A stretch of 64,000 bases of DNA, taken from contig NC_037591.1 in NCBI RefSeq assembly GCF_003073045.1, positions 42,697,091 to 42,761,090 on the forward strand, given 5' to 3'. The notes below the pieces were generated by a model. It did no database searches. It had not been told where the DNA came from and worked only from the letters and a program-made list of their open reading frames with translations. This document shows positions 34,716-47,414 of this stretch, piece after piece. The position numbers were made by a program, and so were the translations under genes. Origin of the DNA: Pomacea canaliculata. Lineage: Eukaryota > Mollusca > Gastropoda > Architaenioglossa > Ampullariidae. Every line of letters starts with the position of its first letter. Position 1 is the stretch's first letter.

Positions 34716-37700
34716 TTCTTGTAAAATACGACACGGAATTCCTTGTTGTTAAAAGTGATACTTACTTTTGTCCCTCTGTCTGCAGTTCGTGTGTGTGTGT
34801 GTGTGTGTGGGAGGGACAGGTATGGGTGTGTTACGTGGCTGGCTTTAACTTCTTCTCGGTTTACGAGTTAATTAAAACTCGAGGGCTTAACCGTTCCTAA
34901 AACGCCATGTGATCAGGGGCTGGTTCTGTTCAGAAGAGAAGAAAATAAAAGGAGAGTAAAAAAATAAAAATAAAAGCAAGACTCGAACATCTGCTGACAT
35001 TTAAAGGCAAAGCCAGACATTAACTTCATTGGCAATGAGACTCGGAGACCTGACAGTTTCCCGCCGCCCTTGTCTGCTGTCTCACAAGTCGTGTGTCCAG
35101 GACTGGAGGCTGCACGTGGATGGTGTGGAGGGAGTCTGGAGGTACGTCACTGAGGATCTGACAGGCACGTCACTGTGGTCAGACTGCAGGGTAGAAGCTG
35201 GACACATCTTGGGGGAAGGACGTGTTTACAGACCAACAGAGAACTGGCGATATGTTAAACGAGTAGAAAGACTGCAAGACTGGGGAGCTAAAGGAATATC
35301 ACCTGCCTTCCTGTTTGCCGTCAGCGGGGAAAGAGCGAACAGAACATGTTCATGTCTAATGCCGGAGTTTGCATCAAAAACAAACAAACAAACAAACAAA
35401 CAAACAAACAAACAAAAACAACAACAAAAAACAGACATCAAGGTTTGACGCGACTATATTCTTTTGCTTCATTATATTTCATTTCTTTCAGTAATGCTGT
35501 TATACTGCAGTTCTTGTTTAGTGACTGAATCCAGATGAACACAGCACAAAAGAGCAGTTGAAGGATGCACCACAGAAACAAAGAGGGACAACAAAGAGAG
35601 CTATTTTTATCCTGGGCTGCCTCTGCCATACATCAGCTCCACGCTACATTTTCGTTATCCACATTTATTTATTTATTTGTTTATTTATTATTTATTTTAT
35701 AACAATTCATTAATTTTACACTTTCACTGATACCTAAATGATAGAATCTTTATTTTTTTTGTCCATGCCCATCACCCAGTATGAAGACCAAAAGCAAAAC
35801 AACTCTTTGTCCTTCCCCATCCCTCTGTACGATCTTTCATCTTTGTTTTATGGTTTTCATACGAAGCAAACATTTGAGGCAGTCACTTTCACTGAGAGAT
35901 GAAATGGAAGAAAGAAATACAAAGAAGGGGATGAAAGGAAGAAGGCAGAGAAGTGGGTTAGGCTGCGTCAGGAGAGAAAAGCGAGGAGACTGTTGGTGGC
36001 GAGTGGCGGGCCTCGACTCGTGTTCTCTCATCTGGTTGCGGCCTGTTGCTAAATTCGAGTCGGCACATTGTCGCAACTAATCGCCCGACTCGCGCGCAAC
36101 GAGTTAAAAAGTGAGTAGCTCTCAGCACATGCGCACAGATAGCATCTCGCCTTGGCACGAGCTGTGACGTAAATAGATCAAAGGTCACGGCTGGAGGTTG
36201 TATCATTTCGGTTATGGAATGTCAAACAGTAAATTAAAAGTGACGTCAGTTAGCGATGTCGATGTGGAGTGTGTGGGAGGGGGGGAGGGAAGAAAGCATA
36301 AAGAAAAAAAGACTTTATTCTTCCTTTTATTTTTTTTCGACATTCCATAAATATGTGCTTAAAGATCTGCGTATGTCTGGAAATGGAGGATGAGGAATGA
36401 GCGACGGAGAAACGATAGACAAGTGAAAAGAGGTGCAATAAAAAAATAAATAAATAAACAGACAGCACAGAAAGAAACAAATAAACAATGACACATTGAA
36501 TAAAGCTGGGAATGCAATTTATCGCGCGCCAAGTGAGGTAACACGCTTCTCAGGGATTGATATCGTCAGGGTGGTTGGGAAGAGAAAACAACTAAAGAAA
36601 ATTCGTTTGTGTATATCTGTGTATAGAGGGAGGGAGAGAGAGAAAGTATTAAACCGCGAGAACAGGTTTCATAAACGATTAATATTCAGACTCGAGGTTT
36701 GAAACAACGATGTTTCCACTTTTACGAGCTTCGAGAAGCAGCGAACAATGGCGCCACTTCACGGCTATCTTGTCGTGCACCAGGTGTGGCCAGGTGTCAC
36801 AGCATCACGGGGGGACCCAGGTCTCGCCAACAGGACACAGCAGCTGGCGAGCGAGCGCCGAGAGGTGATGGATGATCTGTGAGCACGTCACTTACAGACG
36901 TGACGCGCCATGTGACGTCTAACAAGTGTCATCGCCATTCGCTCACACCGCACCAACCGTGAAATTAGTTTTAATTATAGCAGCGCCAACATTTGACGAG
37001 ATTTGTCTATCATGAAATCTCTAGCTGTTTATGCGAATGGGCGTGGATAGGTAAACAAACGAGTAAAACAGACAAACATATGAGGGCGTACACTTAAGAT
37101 ATCCCCCCCCAAACACACACACACACACAAATGTACAGCGTGCATGCTCATGTAGATAAGTGTGTGGCAAATGTGTAGATGTTCGTGTTTGTCTCAAAAG
37201 GTTCAAGTGTGGTGTGAATAACTCGCCTCTGTGATTAGTGAGCAAAACTCATTCTAAATGTTTTAAAGCTTTATTTTCTCTTTTCAAAAAAAGTAGACAT
37301 GATTTACATGCATTTACAATATATTTCTCGCTGGGTAGCTGGGGGAAGCAAACTAAAAGGAAAAATAAAATAAAAAGCCCGACTAAATCGCACTAAGCCA
37401 CCTCTACCTTAGTGTATTCGTAGAATCAGAAAATTGCACCGTTTCGTCCTTCTCTTCATCATAATGGCTGGATGAAAAGAAAGTACTTTCACCAGGTGGG
37501 TGATTTTTCATACGGGGAATAACGAAGGATGGGTGGTGAAGGGGGAAGAAATCAGCTAACCACATTGACCAACAGCGTTGACCAGGTGTGACATCTGGAG
37601 TCAGTGACTCGAGACGAAATATAAAAAAGATTTTCTTCACTCAGACAATGACTTCCTTGGCCGTGACAACGTCTGCTGCGCCTTGTAGACATGGCAGGAT

Positions 37701-38202
37701 CTCCAAGTCCTGTCTATCATGTGTAGACAGGCCATGTCTCTGCTCTGTCTTTTGGGGTTGACTAGTCCTGCAGGCCGTGGTCTGTGTCACTATGTCACAG
37801 TGACACTATGTCACAGTGACACTCTCAAGACTCTCCTCGGTCAACCTGTGATGTCTGAGTCTTATGGACTCACCATTCTCAGTCTCACAATGGTCGCCTG
37901 GTGTACAATGTGAATTGTAGCAGTTAAGCAATGTGTGAGAGCATCACCACACTTGGAAAGGGAGAGAAGCGTAGTGTCTCATTGCGGATGACGCAAGATT
38001 TGTCGCCCTTGTGCTTCATGTCTCACTAAACTATAATGACAGCGGTAAGAACTCAGTCTCTCTCACACAAACATGCTAGCAGTCAACAAGACGGACTGTT
38101 ATCTTTCCTTTACAGCAGTTACCATGTACAGACATCATCAGAAGGATGTTTTGCTCGTTTAAATAAACAACTTTCTGTTGACCTGTGTGTAGTCGTGTTG
38201 TT
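34716..38202. other. Intergenic DNA, no gene seen; one candidate regulatory patch
   Basis: Most of this is AT-rich with simple repeats. The patch 36715-37020 is denser in CpG and mixed sequence, with repeated CAGGTGTGGCCAGGTGT, GTGACGCGCCATGTGACGTC and TTTTAATTATAG words. It could be regulatory; I see no exon. Confidence 0.35.
35376..35416. repeat. (CAAA)n microsatellite
   Basis: About ten tandem CAAA units. They form the Thr-Asn-Lys-Gln tail of a 139-codon frame at 35029-35448 that otherwise has no recognisable domain. Confidence 0.95.
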
Positions 38203-38260
38203 TGTAAACATGCTGTATGTAAACATGCTGTATGTAAACATGCTGTATGTAAACATGCTG
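38203..38260. repeat. Tandem repeat, 15 bp x 4
   Basis: Units of TGTAAACATGCTGTA at 38203, 38218, 38233 and 38248 (the last incomplete), nearly perfect. They create an artificial NMLYV repeat frame. Confidence 0.95.
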
Positions 38261-38859
38261 CTTGTCTATCAGCAGCAACATTCCTGATACTCTGCCCACA
38301 CAGCGAGAAGCTGTAATGAAGAGTAATAAAAATTAAGGTGTAGGTAGTACATTGACACCTGAGTATAACTGAAGTGTATACAAACATGTGATCCACTGGC
38401 TGATGATGATGACGCGAGTATGGAAGACCCGCGATATCAAAACACAACAAACACCTGCATCAAACATCTTAGTTAAGTATGGCTTACGTAGTGTGACCCT
38501 GACTGTCGCTCTCGTAAAGATAGTCTTTGATAAACTGAATCACTCGTAGAATAAATAAATGAACAGATGAATGAATGAGACTGTAAAGTCCCATTGTATA
38601 CATAAAGAGACATTTAAAATAAAATCCGCCATGATCTAGTGTTCTGCATTAAACTCTACACAACTGGAGCGGAAAACTTTTCGTTTAAGTAAACAAAAAT
38701 GCAATAAAGAAAATCAAAGCAGTAGATAAATAAGTCAATAAATAAAATGTGCGAGTTCATTTGTCAGTAAAAGCTGCAAAATTGTGACCACGAGCTTATT
38801 CCCCACCCATCCCCACGCCACATTCCCCACCCACCCACCTCCAGACAGTGACTTTCGTC

Positions 38860-39200
38860 AACAGCTGGCGAGACAAGGGCTCCCAAGCGTTAAATTGTAC
38901 ACCCGAGTGGTCGGACCTTGAGAACAAATCGTTTTGTGATTAAGACAAATTGGGCCGTCAAGAGGTAGGGGGAGAGCGGGGCCTTCCATTTCCGGTTTCC
39001 CTATCAACGAACCGAGGGGAATACCGTCTCCAGATGGAGCCATTTCACTTAAATTATTTGAAATGCAAAATTCTGCCCAGCGAGTGTATTTGCACTGTTT
39101 TCCGGCGGACGGATTGGCGCAGTGCCGCCTTGTTCCCGCTGTGGGACCCTCGTCCTCTCCTCCTGATTAAATCGTCTGCTTCCGCGCCGCCGCTTCCTTG
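38860..39200. promoter_or_regulatory. Candidate conserved regulatory block downstream of Hox4
   Basis: A 340-bp high-complexity island within repeat-rich DNA. It has homeodomain-like words (TGATTAAG, ACTTAAATTATTTGAAATG, TGATTAAAT) and little simple repeat. Frames across it are open for 60-80 codons but show no domain and disagree on strand. A cis-regulatory element is the simplest reading. Confidence 0.3.
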
Positions 39201-42200
39201 ACTCACACGTTGGTAGATGGTGATCTGCGGGTGTTTTCATCTTTTTTCTTTTATATACATCATCATCGTCGTCGTCGTCTTACTGCACTATATACGTTCA
39301 ACACCGTTTCTCAAGGTTTTTGCGGTGACGTCAACACCGTTATCGGTCACATCAGTCATGACACCCACAGCTACATCACTACACCCACACACTCCCACTG
39401 TCCGATCAACTGTCACCATACCAGCACATACGTCACCAGAACGAGGGCCACCTCGGTCACCTCTTTGCAATCAGGGGTGGAGAGGCGAGGAGTCCACCTG
39501 CTTGACAAGATGGTGTGGGTTCAATCAGTCGTGCAATATTCTAATGTCTTCTCGACCGTGCCGCCTGCCCGGTCCCTTTGATGTGTGTCGGTCCCTTTGA
39601 TGTGTGGCGGTCCCCTGGAGGCCGCGGCGGTCAGACAGACGATCATAGAACTTGTGTGACGTGCGGCAGGTTGACCCTTGGTCAGCCACACTTGACGACT
39701 GACACCTGCTTGGAGACGATGTTATGTCACGGATGACTAAGCACTGCTCAGCTAGCGTTGACGGTTTCCTTTTTGATTCAGCTAGGGAAGTTGAACCGAG
39801 AGACATTTTTTTATTCATTCAGTCAATCAGTCACTTTTGCTGCTTTTGTAACTGAAGACATTTCCCAAGTGATAATTACAAATGGGGATTGCTAAAGTTG
39901 TCATTTGTAACGAATAATCTCTCACTTCTCGAGGAGAAAATATTAAAACATACAATCGTGCAAATATCCTGCTCCTACACTAACGCACATCAGGTTTGGT
40001 GCTCACGTGTTTGTGAATGTTTACATACTCTGCCCACAATAAGACAGAAAGGAAAGTGAGAAGAATATTAACTTGCAAAGGCTGCTGGCCTCCCGCGCTC
40101 GGCAGTCAAGGTCTGGTGGTCTTTATACAAGAGGAATGGCGGGGCTCGTGTAATTCACGGTTTTATCGTCGTGTCATTAGTCTGCGTGGCGGCAAATGTA
40201 TGTGAGGTGCAGTCACCCTGCAGCTAGCTACATACTTTGCGTGTCATCTGTCCTCGTGATATGTGGGCTAATTAAGCTCCCCCTACCTCCTACCCCGCGC
40301 TTCCACCCCCTTCAGTTCTTGGCTCTGGTACTCCAATCTCCCTTACCCACCCGCCGTCAACAGGCACCCAGCAGCACCACGCATTCTCTCTCTCTGTCTC
40401 TGTATCACACACACACGAACACACACACAAACACGAACACACACATGAATAAAAAGAGTAAGAAATATGTGAAGCCTCGAATATCAGCGCTTTGCAGATA
40501 TTTGCACTTGAGATATTAAATACATGTCAACATGTGCTTTGTAGAAAATTATATCCAACACATCTGGCCACAGACCGGTCGGAGTTGCCTCCCGGTGGGA
40601 GGGCGCTGGAAGCATCGTGAGGGAAGAAACTGCGTCACTTCCGGCGAGCAAGACGGGTGTCGACTCACTCACCCTGGGAAGTAGGACGGCAGCGGCTGTT
40701 GTACACGTCGTGGGTGACGTGGCACCTGTTGCCCATCACGTCCAGCAGTAATGTCGAGCCATGAACAATGTCCATAGAGAAGGCACATCATCCTGTGTAA
40801 AGCACGTGACATTCATAAAAGTCATTGCGCATGCTCAGCAAAACTGTAATGTGAGTGGTCAGAAATGGTTGTTACACGCTAAACGCCAGAAAATAATGAA
40901 AAGCAATTATTTTTCTAGGGAAAAGTAATTATTGTTGTACACCGGAAGTGACCTTTTCCTCTTGGCTTTCCTCTTTTAAACTCGCATCGTCTGTTTGACT
41001 TTCCTTTTTCATGCCATCTCACGTGTCTTCTTCGTCTGACAGTCTCCTACTATCAACTCTAGCACTCCTCTTATTTCACATCACACTTTGGGGGAAATCC
41101 TCCCACACGTCGTGCTGAGGTCAAGGACAGCGCGTGCGACATCGTTCTCCTAGTAGCTTGCAAGGTGGCGCTGCAAACACATGAGTTTAGACTACAGGTT
41201 TTGTAAAGCAGAATGGCAGACAGTTTTGATAACAAGTTCGGGTAGTTGCTGTGGACTAGAACAGCCTCGTACCCGTGCTAACCTCCTGCTGGTAGCCTTA
41301 TATGCAAAGCCCTGCAAAGTGCGGCTTGATGCACTGTGTGAATTGACTCGTAGTCATGGCGACGACCTCGGTAATATCCACAGGCTGACCCAAAGATTTG
41401 TCGTAAATAAAGAAAAAAGTCAATGATGTTGTGATTGGCTGTTACTGGTTGTCTGCTAGTGTCAGAAACTTGCCTCTCTGTCACACAAAGTGTTTTAAAA
41501 GGGTTGATGTATATTCATATATTCAAAATATTATATGTAATATAAATAAAAAGTACAATTTTTACCCCAGAAAAAAACCCCCCTCGAAGTAGTCAAGAAA
41601 CAAACAGCAGCATCAGGAGGGTTATGACCCCGAACACGTGCTGCTAGTGATCACTGTACAAAGCTTACATCAGGACCAGCATGGCGGCTCTCCCCTCCTC
41701 GGCACACACACACACACGCACGCACACACACACACATTTCTCAAGACGCGTTCCTCGCAAGGCTGCACGCAGAGGGCGCTGTCTACATGTCACGTGCAAT
41801 TTTTAGGCGTGAAATTAATACAGAGCCTCGCATTCTGGGCGTGACACTTGGTAAGACAGAGTTTGCCTCGTACTGAAACTTTTCTCTGTGTGTGTGTGCG
41901 TGTGTGTGTGTGTGTGCGTATGTATGTGTATGTGTGTACGAGCGTGCGCGCGTGCGTGCGTTTGTGTGTGTGCGTGTGTGTGCAAACCTCGGCGTTTAAA
42001 AACTCTAAAGACAACTGCTCAAAGCTACTCATCTTTTCACGGCTACTATTACTTTATTCATCGCTACACTTTTATCATCACCACCCTACTCCCACTGATC
42101 TCTTGGTGTTGCTTCCATAACTGAACATAAATAAAAGAAGCTTAGCTAATCTTGATGACGTGAAGCTGCATCATGTTGTTATAGTTTGAGCCATGTTGAC

Positions 42201-44789
42201 AACAAGCTGATGACGTATTTGTAAACAATCCACAGCTGTCCTCATCGCTAGGCGCATTGTTATTTGCAGCACGTGCTTCATTATTATTCCATGGTCTTTC
42301 CTCCATCGAGAACATTAAAACCTGTCAGTCGCTGTTTACTCGATGAAAACGGAGATAACGGGCGAGTTGGGCGAGTGAGGAGGAAGGGGGTGGGGAGGAA
42401 ATGTCACGTGGTCGTACACAAGATGACAAATCAGCAGAAGTCTCGTGCTGACCTTGAGTAGTTCCGTAACTCTGGCGTCGTTTCCTTGTTTACTTAGTCC
42501 GGCGGTAATAAGTTATCGTCCCTGAGGACAGGCTAGGTGGCGTGTTGTTGACGTGACGTACGGGTTGTCGCCTCGCGTGAGACACGTTAACACACGAGGA
42601 TTAGCGAGATGTCGCGACGTTCGGGGTAGAGACAGTTTCGTGGTCACGTGGTCGCAGGCAGTGAGTTGGGATCCACAAAAGTTTCTGTAACGTGCATCAG
42701 CGACACGAACACTTGAACTTTTACGAAAACACATCTTCAAGACAGGCTTGTGAAGCAGCTTTGAGGGCTTGTCTCCTGGTGTGAGAGAGAGAGAGGATGA
42801 AGTGTAAAGAAGGAAAGCAGGACAGGAACGAAGCTATTTCCGTCAAGCGATGGTCCATCCACTCAGCAACAGTCTTTGGCAACAGTCAGAAAAATAGAAT
42901 GAGTCATCGTAACCAGATCCTCCTTCCTCGTGTAAATTTATTTCCGCTGATGACTTGTATTAACACTTAAAATGATCCTGACAGCCCTAACCCAGACTGA
43001 AGTTTATGTTAAACTGACACATGAGCTTTTTTTGGAAGGTTTACTTTCATTTCGCTTTTTCATACTACTCTTTAAAAATATTAGACACTCGTGTGTATTT
43101 AATGATGGTATTAGACTCTGTATTCTAGAGATGATGTCTTTTAATGGTATATGAAGATGTATACGGCAAGCAGACGTTCACTTCTAAGCAGAAGAAAACT
43201 AAATGAATGGAAAAAAACCCACAAAACAGGGGACCACGTTTTCAAAAAAAAAAAAAAAAAGCGAGACATAGTCCAAGAACAATAAAAATGAGACGATATA
43301 AGTAAAGAGAAATAAGAATGTGGATGAAGTTGTAAAAAGTAAGAAAGAGAAAGAAACAGAAAATGTAAGACAAGACAAAGAGAAAGAGAGGATGCGCTGC
43401 CACGCAGGGGGAAAAGAGAGAGTGAGGGAGAGAGAGAAGGAATGATTTATGGAGGAGTTCCGATCAGCGTCTTTGCGTATCTCCGTTGCACACGGCCTCC
43501 CTTGTCACGTGTGATACCTTCTAGACAGCTTGAGTACCCGTTTGTGCCGATAGAATGCCAGATAGCTCCTTCCTCCCACTCCTCCGCTCGCCCGATACAC
43601 GCGGCGAAGGCGTAGGGGCGTTTAGAACGAGGTGAGAAGTGATTAAATCCCAATATTTCCTCCTGCTCTCACCCAAGTCTTCTCTTCTTCTCTTCCGTCT
43701 GAACTATTGCCCACTGGGATTGTGGGTAGAAAAGTGAAGGTTACATGCGAGAAGGTGGCAGGGTATGTGTGTGTGTGGGAATGTTTATGTACCTGTGTGC
43801 GCCTTCTTGTTACACAAAATGATGTGATTGCTGTTTTATATTTCACGAATATTTCACATCTACACGTTATTTCACAACATCAGTCGAAGCATTGAGTCCG
43901 TCTGATTGCAAAACAAAACATTTATCTACACAATTTGTTTGATGCCAACAGTTTTAGTGAAACACAAATCATTCACATCTCGCTGGGCTTGTGACACTAA
44001 TGTGACCTGTTGTCTTGTTTATAACACAACAATTGTGCTAAAATACTTCACTAAATTATGTGAAAGCTCCTGTGAAAGCAAGAGGACAGTGGCAGATTAC
44101 CAACAGACCACGGACGTGTGTAGGTGAACTGTGTTCTGTCTGCCGAGACCAACGTTTAGCCTCAAAGTTCTCCGCTGTTAGTCTCAGCGAGCCTAAACAA
44201 TGTGACTAAACCGGAAGCTATGTACACACCAGCCTCGTTTTAGTAGTTAACTGGAAAAAAGCATCTGCCAGCAGTCCAGTAATGCAAGTTCGTGGAACAG
44301 ACAACTCTCTTGTTTCCGCCATTCATGTATCTCGGGTAGCATTTCCGGTGCCCATGTCTGACCGACAAACAGCCGTGCCCTCAGTCATCTGCTCCTCTGT
44401 GACGTCACGCCGGGAGAGAGAAAGAGTGAGTGAGGGAGGCTGAACATTTTTGTAGAGGCAGGTGATCAAGGTGTCTAACCCTGTTGAAGGCAAGAAGCTG
44501 AAGGATTGGAGTGAGCAGTGTTTGTGTGCAGACTTTGCAGACCAACATTGTGATATTGAAAGCCAGACAGCCCAGCCTGGAATGTCGGGACATTTTTAAA
44601 GTGAAAGCACCCTCGCTTTCATTGTCAGTAGCTGTAACCCTGGCAACCAACATATTCATGATGTCGCTAACATATTTCATTATCATGGGGTGGAGTTCAA
44701 ATCATTTAAGGGTGGACCAATGGACACTCAGCGATTGGTTGGTCAGCACTTGTCCTATAAGCCAGTGCAGATGCTACACGTGGCTCGCT
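39201..44789. other. Intergenic DNA, no gene seen
   Basis: Contains CA/GT arrays (40405-40445, 41701-41737, 41887-41990), a run of 17 A near 43244 and GA-rich stretches at 43330-43440. No homeobox or other domain was recognised in any frame. CpG-bearing patches at 42480-42660 and 43480-43640 could be regulatory. Confidence 0.35.
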
Positions 44790-44995
44790 CTTGGGGCGCC
44801 CGGTAGTGTAATTAAAACACTAATTAAAACAACAACTAATTAAAATTTTCACTTGTCACCACTGCAGTCAGCGGCTCAGGGTTCACATCTCGACTGAGAA
44901 CACTGTATGTGATGCCTGTCCACAGGGCGGGGCGTGGGACAGTTTCTCCAGGTACATGTACTTCTGTTCATCACTTTCTCCATTAATCGTGGCGC
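44790..44995 (+). mobile_element. tRNA-related SINE with conserved central domain
   Basis: A B-box-like GGTTCACATCTCG (44880-44892) is followed by GTCCACAGGGCGGGGCG and then GTTTCTCCAGGTACATGTACTT. The latter resembles the shared central domain found in many metazoan tRNA-derived SINEs (GTTTCTCCGGGTACTCC type). The 5' part, starting near GGGGCGCCCGGTAGTG, contains three TAATTAAAA words. The ends are approximate. Confidence 0.5.
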
Positions 44996-45045
44996 AGTCC
45001 CCGGTATAAACGAACAGCGGGGCAGGTTACACAATAATGAATAGC

Positions 45046-47266
45046 TTTCTCCTCATAGACAAATTCTTCTGACAAATCAGTCAGGACCAGCCAATGTCTC
45101 AGCTTCAGTAATTAAACGTGAGTAGCGCATACAGCGAAATTACTGGGTTTGGTAGACTAGAGTAATCACGTGACTTGATATGTTTTCTTAACTTTTTTTA
45201 AAATTAAGATTTTAATTACAAGAATTTAGCCTGTCACACGATGCTAAAGAAAGCTACTTGGCTGGACACATATTGCCAAAATAGAACTTTAAAATATTTT
45301 GGCAAAAAAAAAAAAAATAAATAAATAAATAAACAACATTGGGGTCCTGAAATTTAAATGGCTGTCAACAGCAAGACAAATTCCTCCACGCATGCGTAGC
45401 CTGCTGTCAACGTGGGAAAATCTCAACACACTGTCAGGCAGAAAAAAAATTCAACTAAAGTGAAAACATACACAGCCTAAAGACAAAATTAAACAAATAA
45501 AATCCAGTAATGTTACTACCAGACTGATGTCCTCAGTCCCCCATTACGAAGAGCTGAAGAAGTGAAAGATAAAGATAAATGTCTAAATCGACGACATCGA
45601 ATAAGTGAGTCAACTAAACACGATCTCAACAAATCGACTAAATATTGTTGAAGCAATGAGTACGAGTAAAAACATTAAAATCTTCAAACATTCCATCGCC
45701 GACGTGCACGCGCCTGCACAGTCCCTCCCGCCACATCCTCCTCCCTTCTGATCTCCTGTATTCAGTTATCATCATCATAAACCTCAGCGACAACAGGCTC
45801 CAGACCGCAGTAAATACTGACTTTACAGCAGGCGGGTATGAAAGTAAATAAAATGTTTGTTAAGTTAATGACTGACACGTCATCAAGCTGCTCGCGTGTC
45901 TTTTTGTTTGTTTATTTTTCAGTTTTCATGGTAAACATAAAATACTTGTGACGGGTTCAAATCCTTTCGCTCGGACAAGTTAGGATACTGAGGACGAAGT
46001 GAGTCAGTGAACAAATGAAGTGTTCTGTGTGTTCTCTCTGTTCTCTGATGGCTCAGGACAGACAATGCACCTGCAGCATCAGTGCAGCGCCGCGCGCACC
46101 ACAGCAGTTGCTTCCCTTGGAGTGGTGCTCCGCCATCAGCGGGTGTCGAGCTGCTCCTCCCGTCACTGACAGAATGTAGTGGAAACAGGCTTCATAAACG
46201 GACTTTTCCAAGGGAGAGATAGGAATACCCAAACATCTGGGGGGAGGGGGAGTTGGAGGGGCGACTGTTGTACTGTAAGCAAGAAGCTTATTACAAAATT
46301 TTAAAAGAAAATATTTAATCGTTCTCCGGTTTCATATTTTCACTTACTTCAGCATATATGTCAATTAACAACTAACTAATCACAAACCCTCGCTTTGTCG
46401 TCTACCAGTTAAGGAGCTGTGTCACGTGATAGTGTACCGGGGAACATTTCATCCCCTTTCCCCCATGGCGCGTGCGTGATACACCCGCTACAGTACAACA
46501 CGACAGAGAAAGAAGGATGTCTTAACTGCGAAATAAAAAGATACTGAATAAATGCATTGAATGCAGTAAATTAAGATAAAAAAAATTCTAAAATTACAGT
46601 ACAATACAACTTTATTAATCTCCAACGACAATTACAGGTATATATAGTGTTCATACGCTAGCAATATATAGATAAGTACAGACATAGACATGTTGACTAT
46701 ATTACTATATGTTGACTACAGCCAATAAGTCTTTTTCCACACACAGCAACAGCAACATTTTGAAACATTTTATTTATTGGTTATAAGCCCTGGGGGCATT
46801 TTTAGTAATAGCATCATATAATAACAATAACAACAGATGGTGACAATGTGGCCAGATATGTACATAAATACACCATACAATACTCTCTCTCTATATATAT
46901 GTATAGGGTTACTTAAACGTGATAATGCACTTTGAATAAATTTACTTACGTTAATAAGTATGATTCGGATGTAATATTCATCAGCTGGTAAAATTTAAAT
47001 TCATTTGGATGATGCACAAAATATACAGGAGGCAGCGCCTTCCATAAAACAGTTAACAAAGGGGAGCACAGAGACATTCATCACTTTCCTCATCTAGATG
47101 ACACAACGGACATGTTTAAACATCTAGAGATATCAATGTTCTTAGATATCTGGTGTATCACTATATCTTGATTCCTGAATAGAGGATTTATGGCGGCTTA
47201 ACCTAAATTTTATTAATTTGAATTAAGAGCAGGAGACAACTGACCACGTGTACGGCATCAATAAAA
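45046..47266. other. Intergenic DNA, no gene seen
   Basis: AT-rich, with A-rich runs near 45305 and 46580. A tRNA-like B box GGGTTCAAATCC at 45955 has no A box or cloverleaf around it. No exon is supported. Confidence 0.4.

Positions 47267-47414
<148 letters not shown>

Noticed and set aside
35029-35448. 139-codon ORF with low repeat content in its first 110 codons
   Set aside because: No recognisable domain, no splice or promoter context, and it ends in a CAAA microsatellite.
45948-45975. tRNA-like B box GGGTTCAAATCC
   Set aside because: No A box, acceptor stem or anticodon arm could be placed around it.
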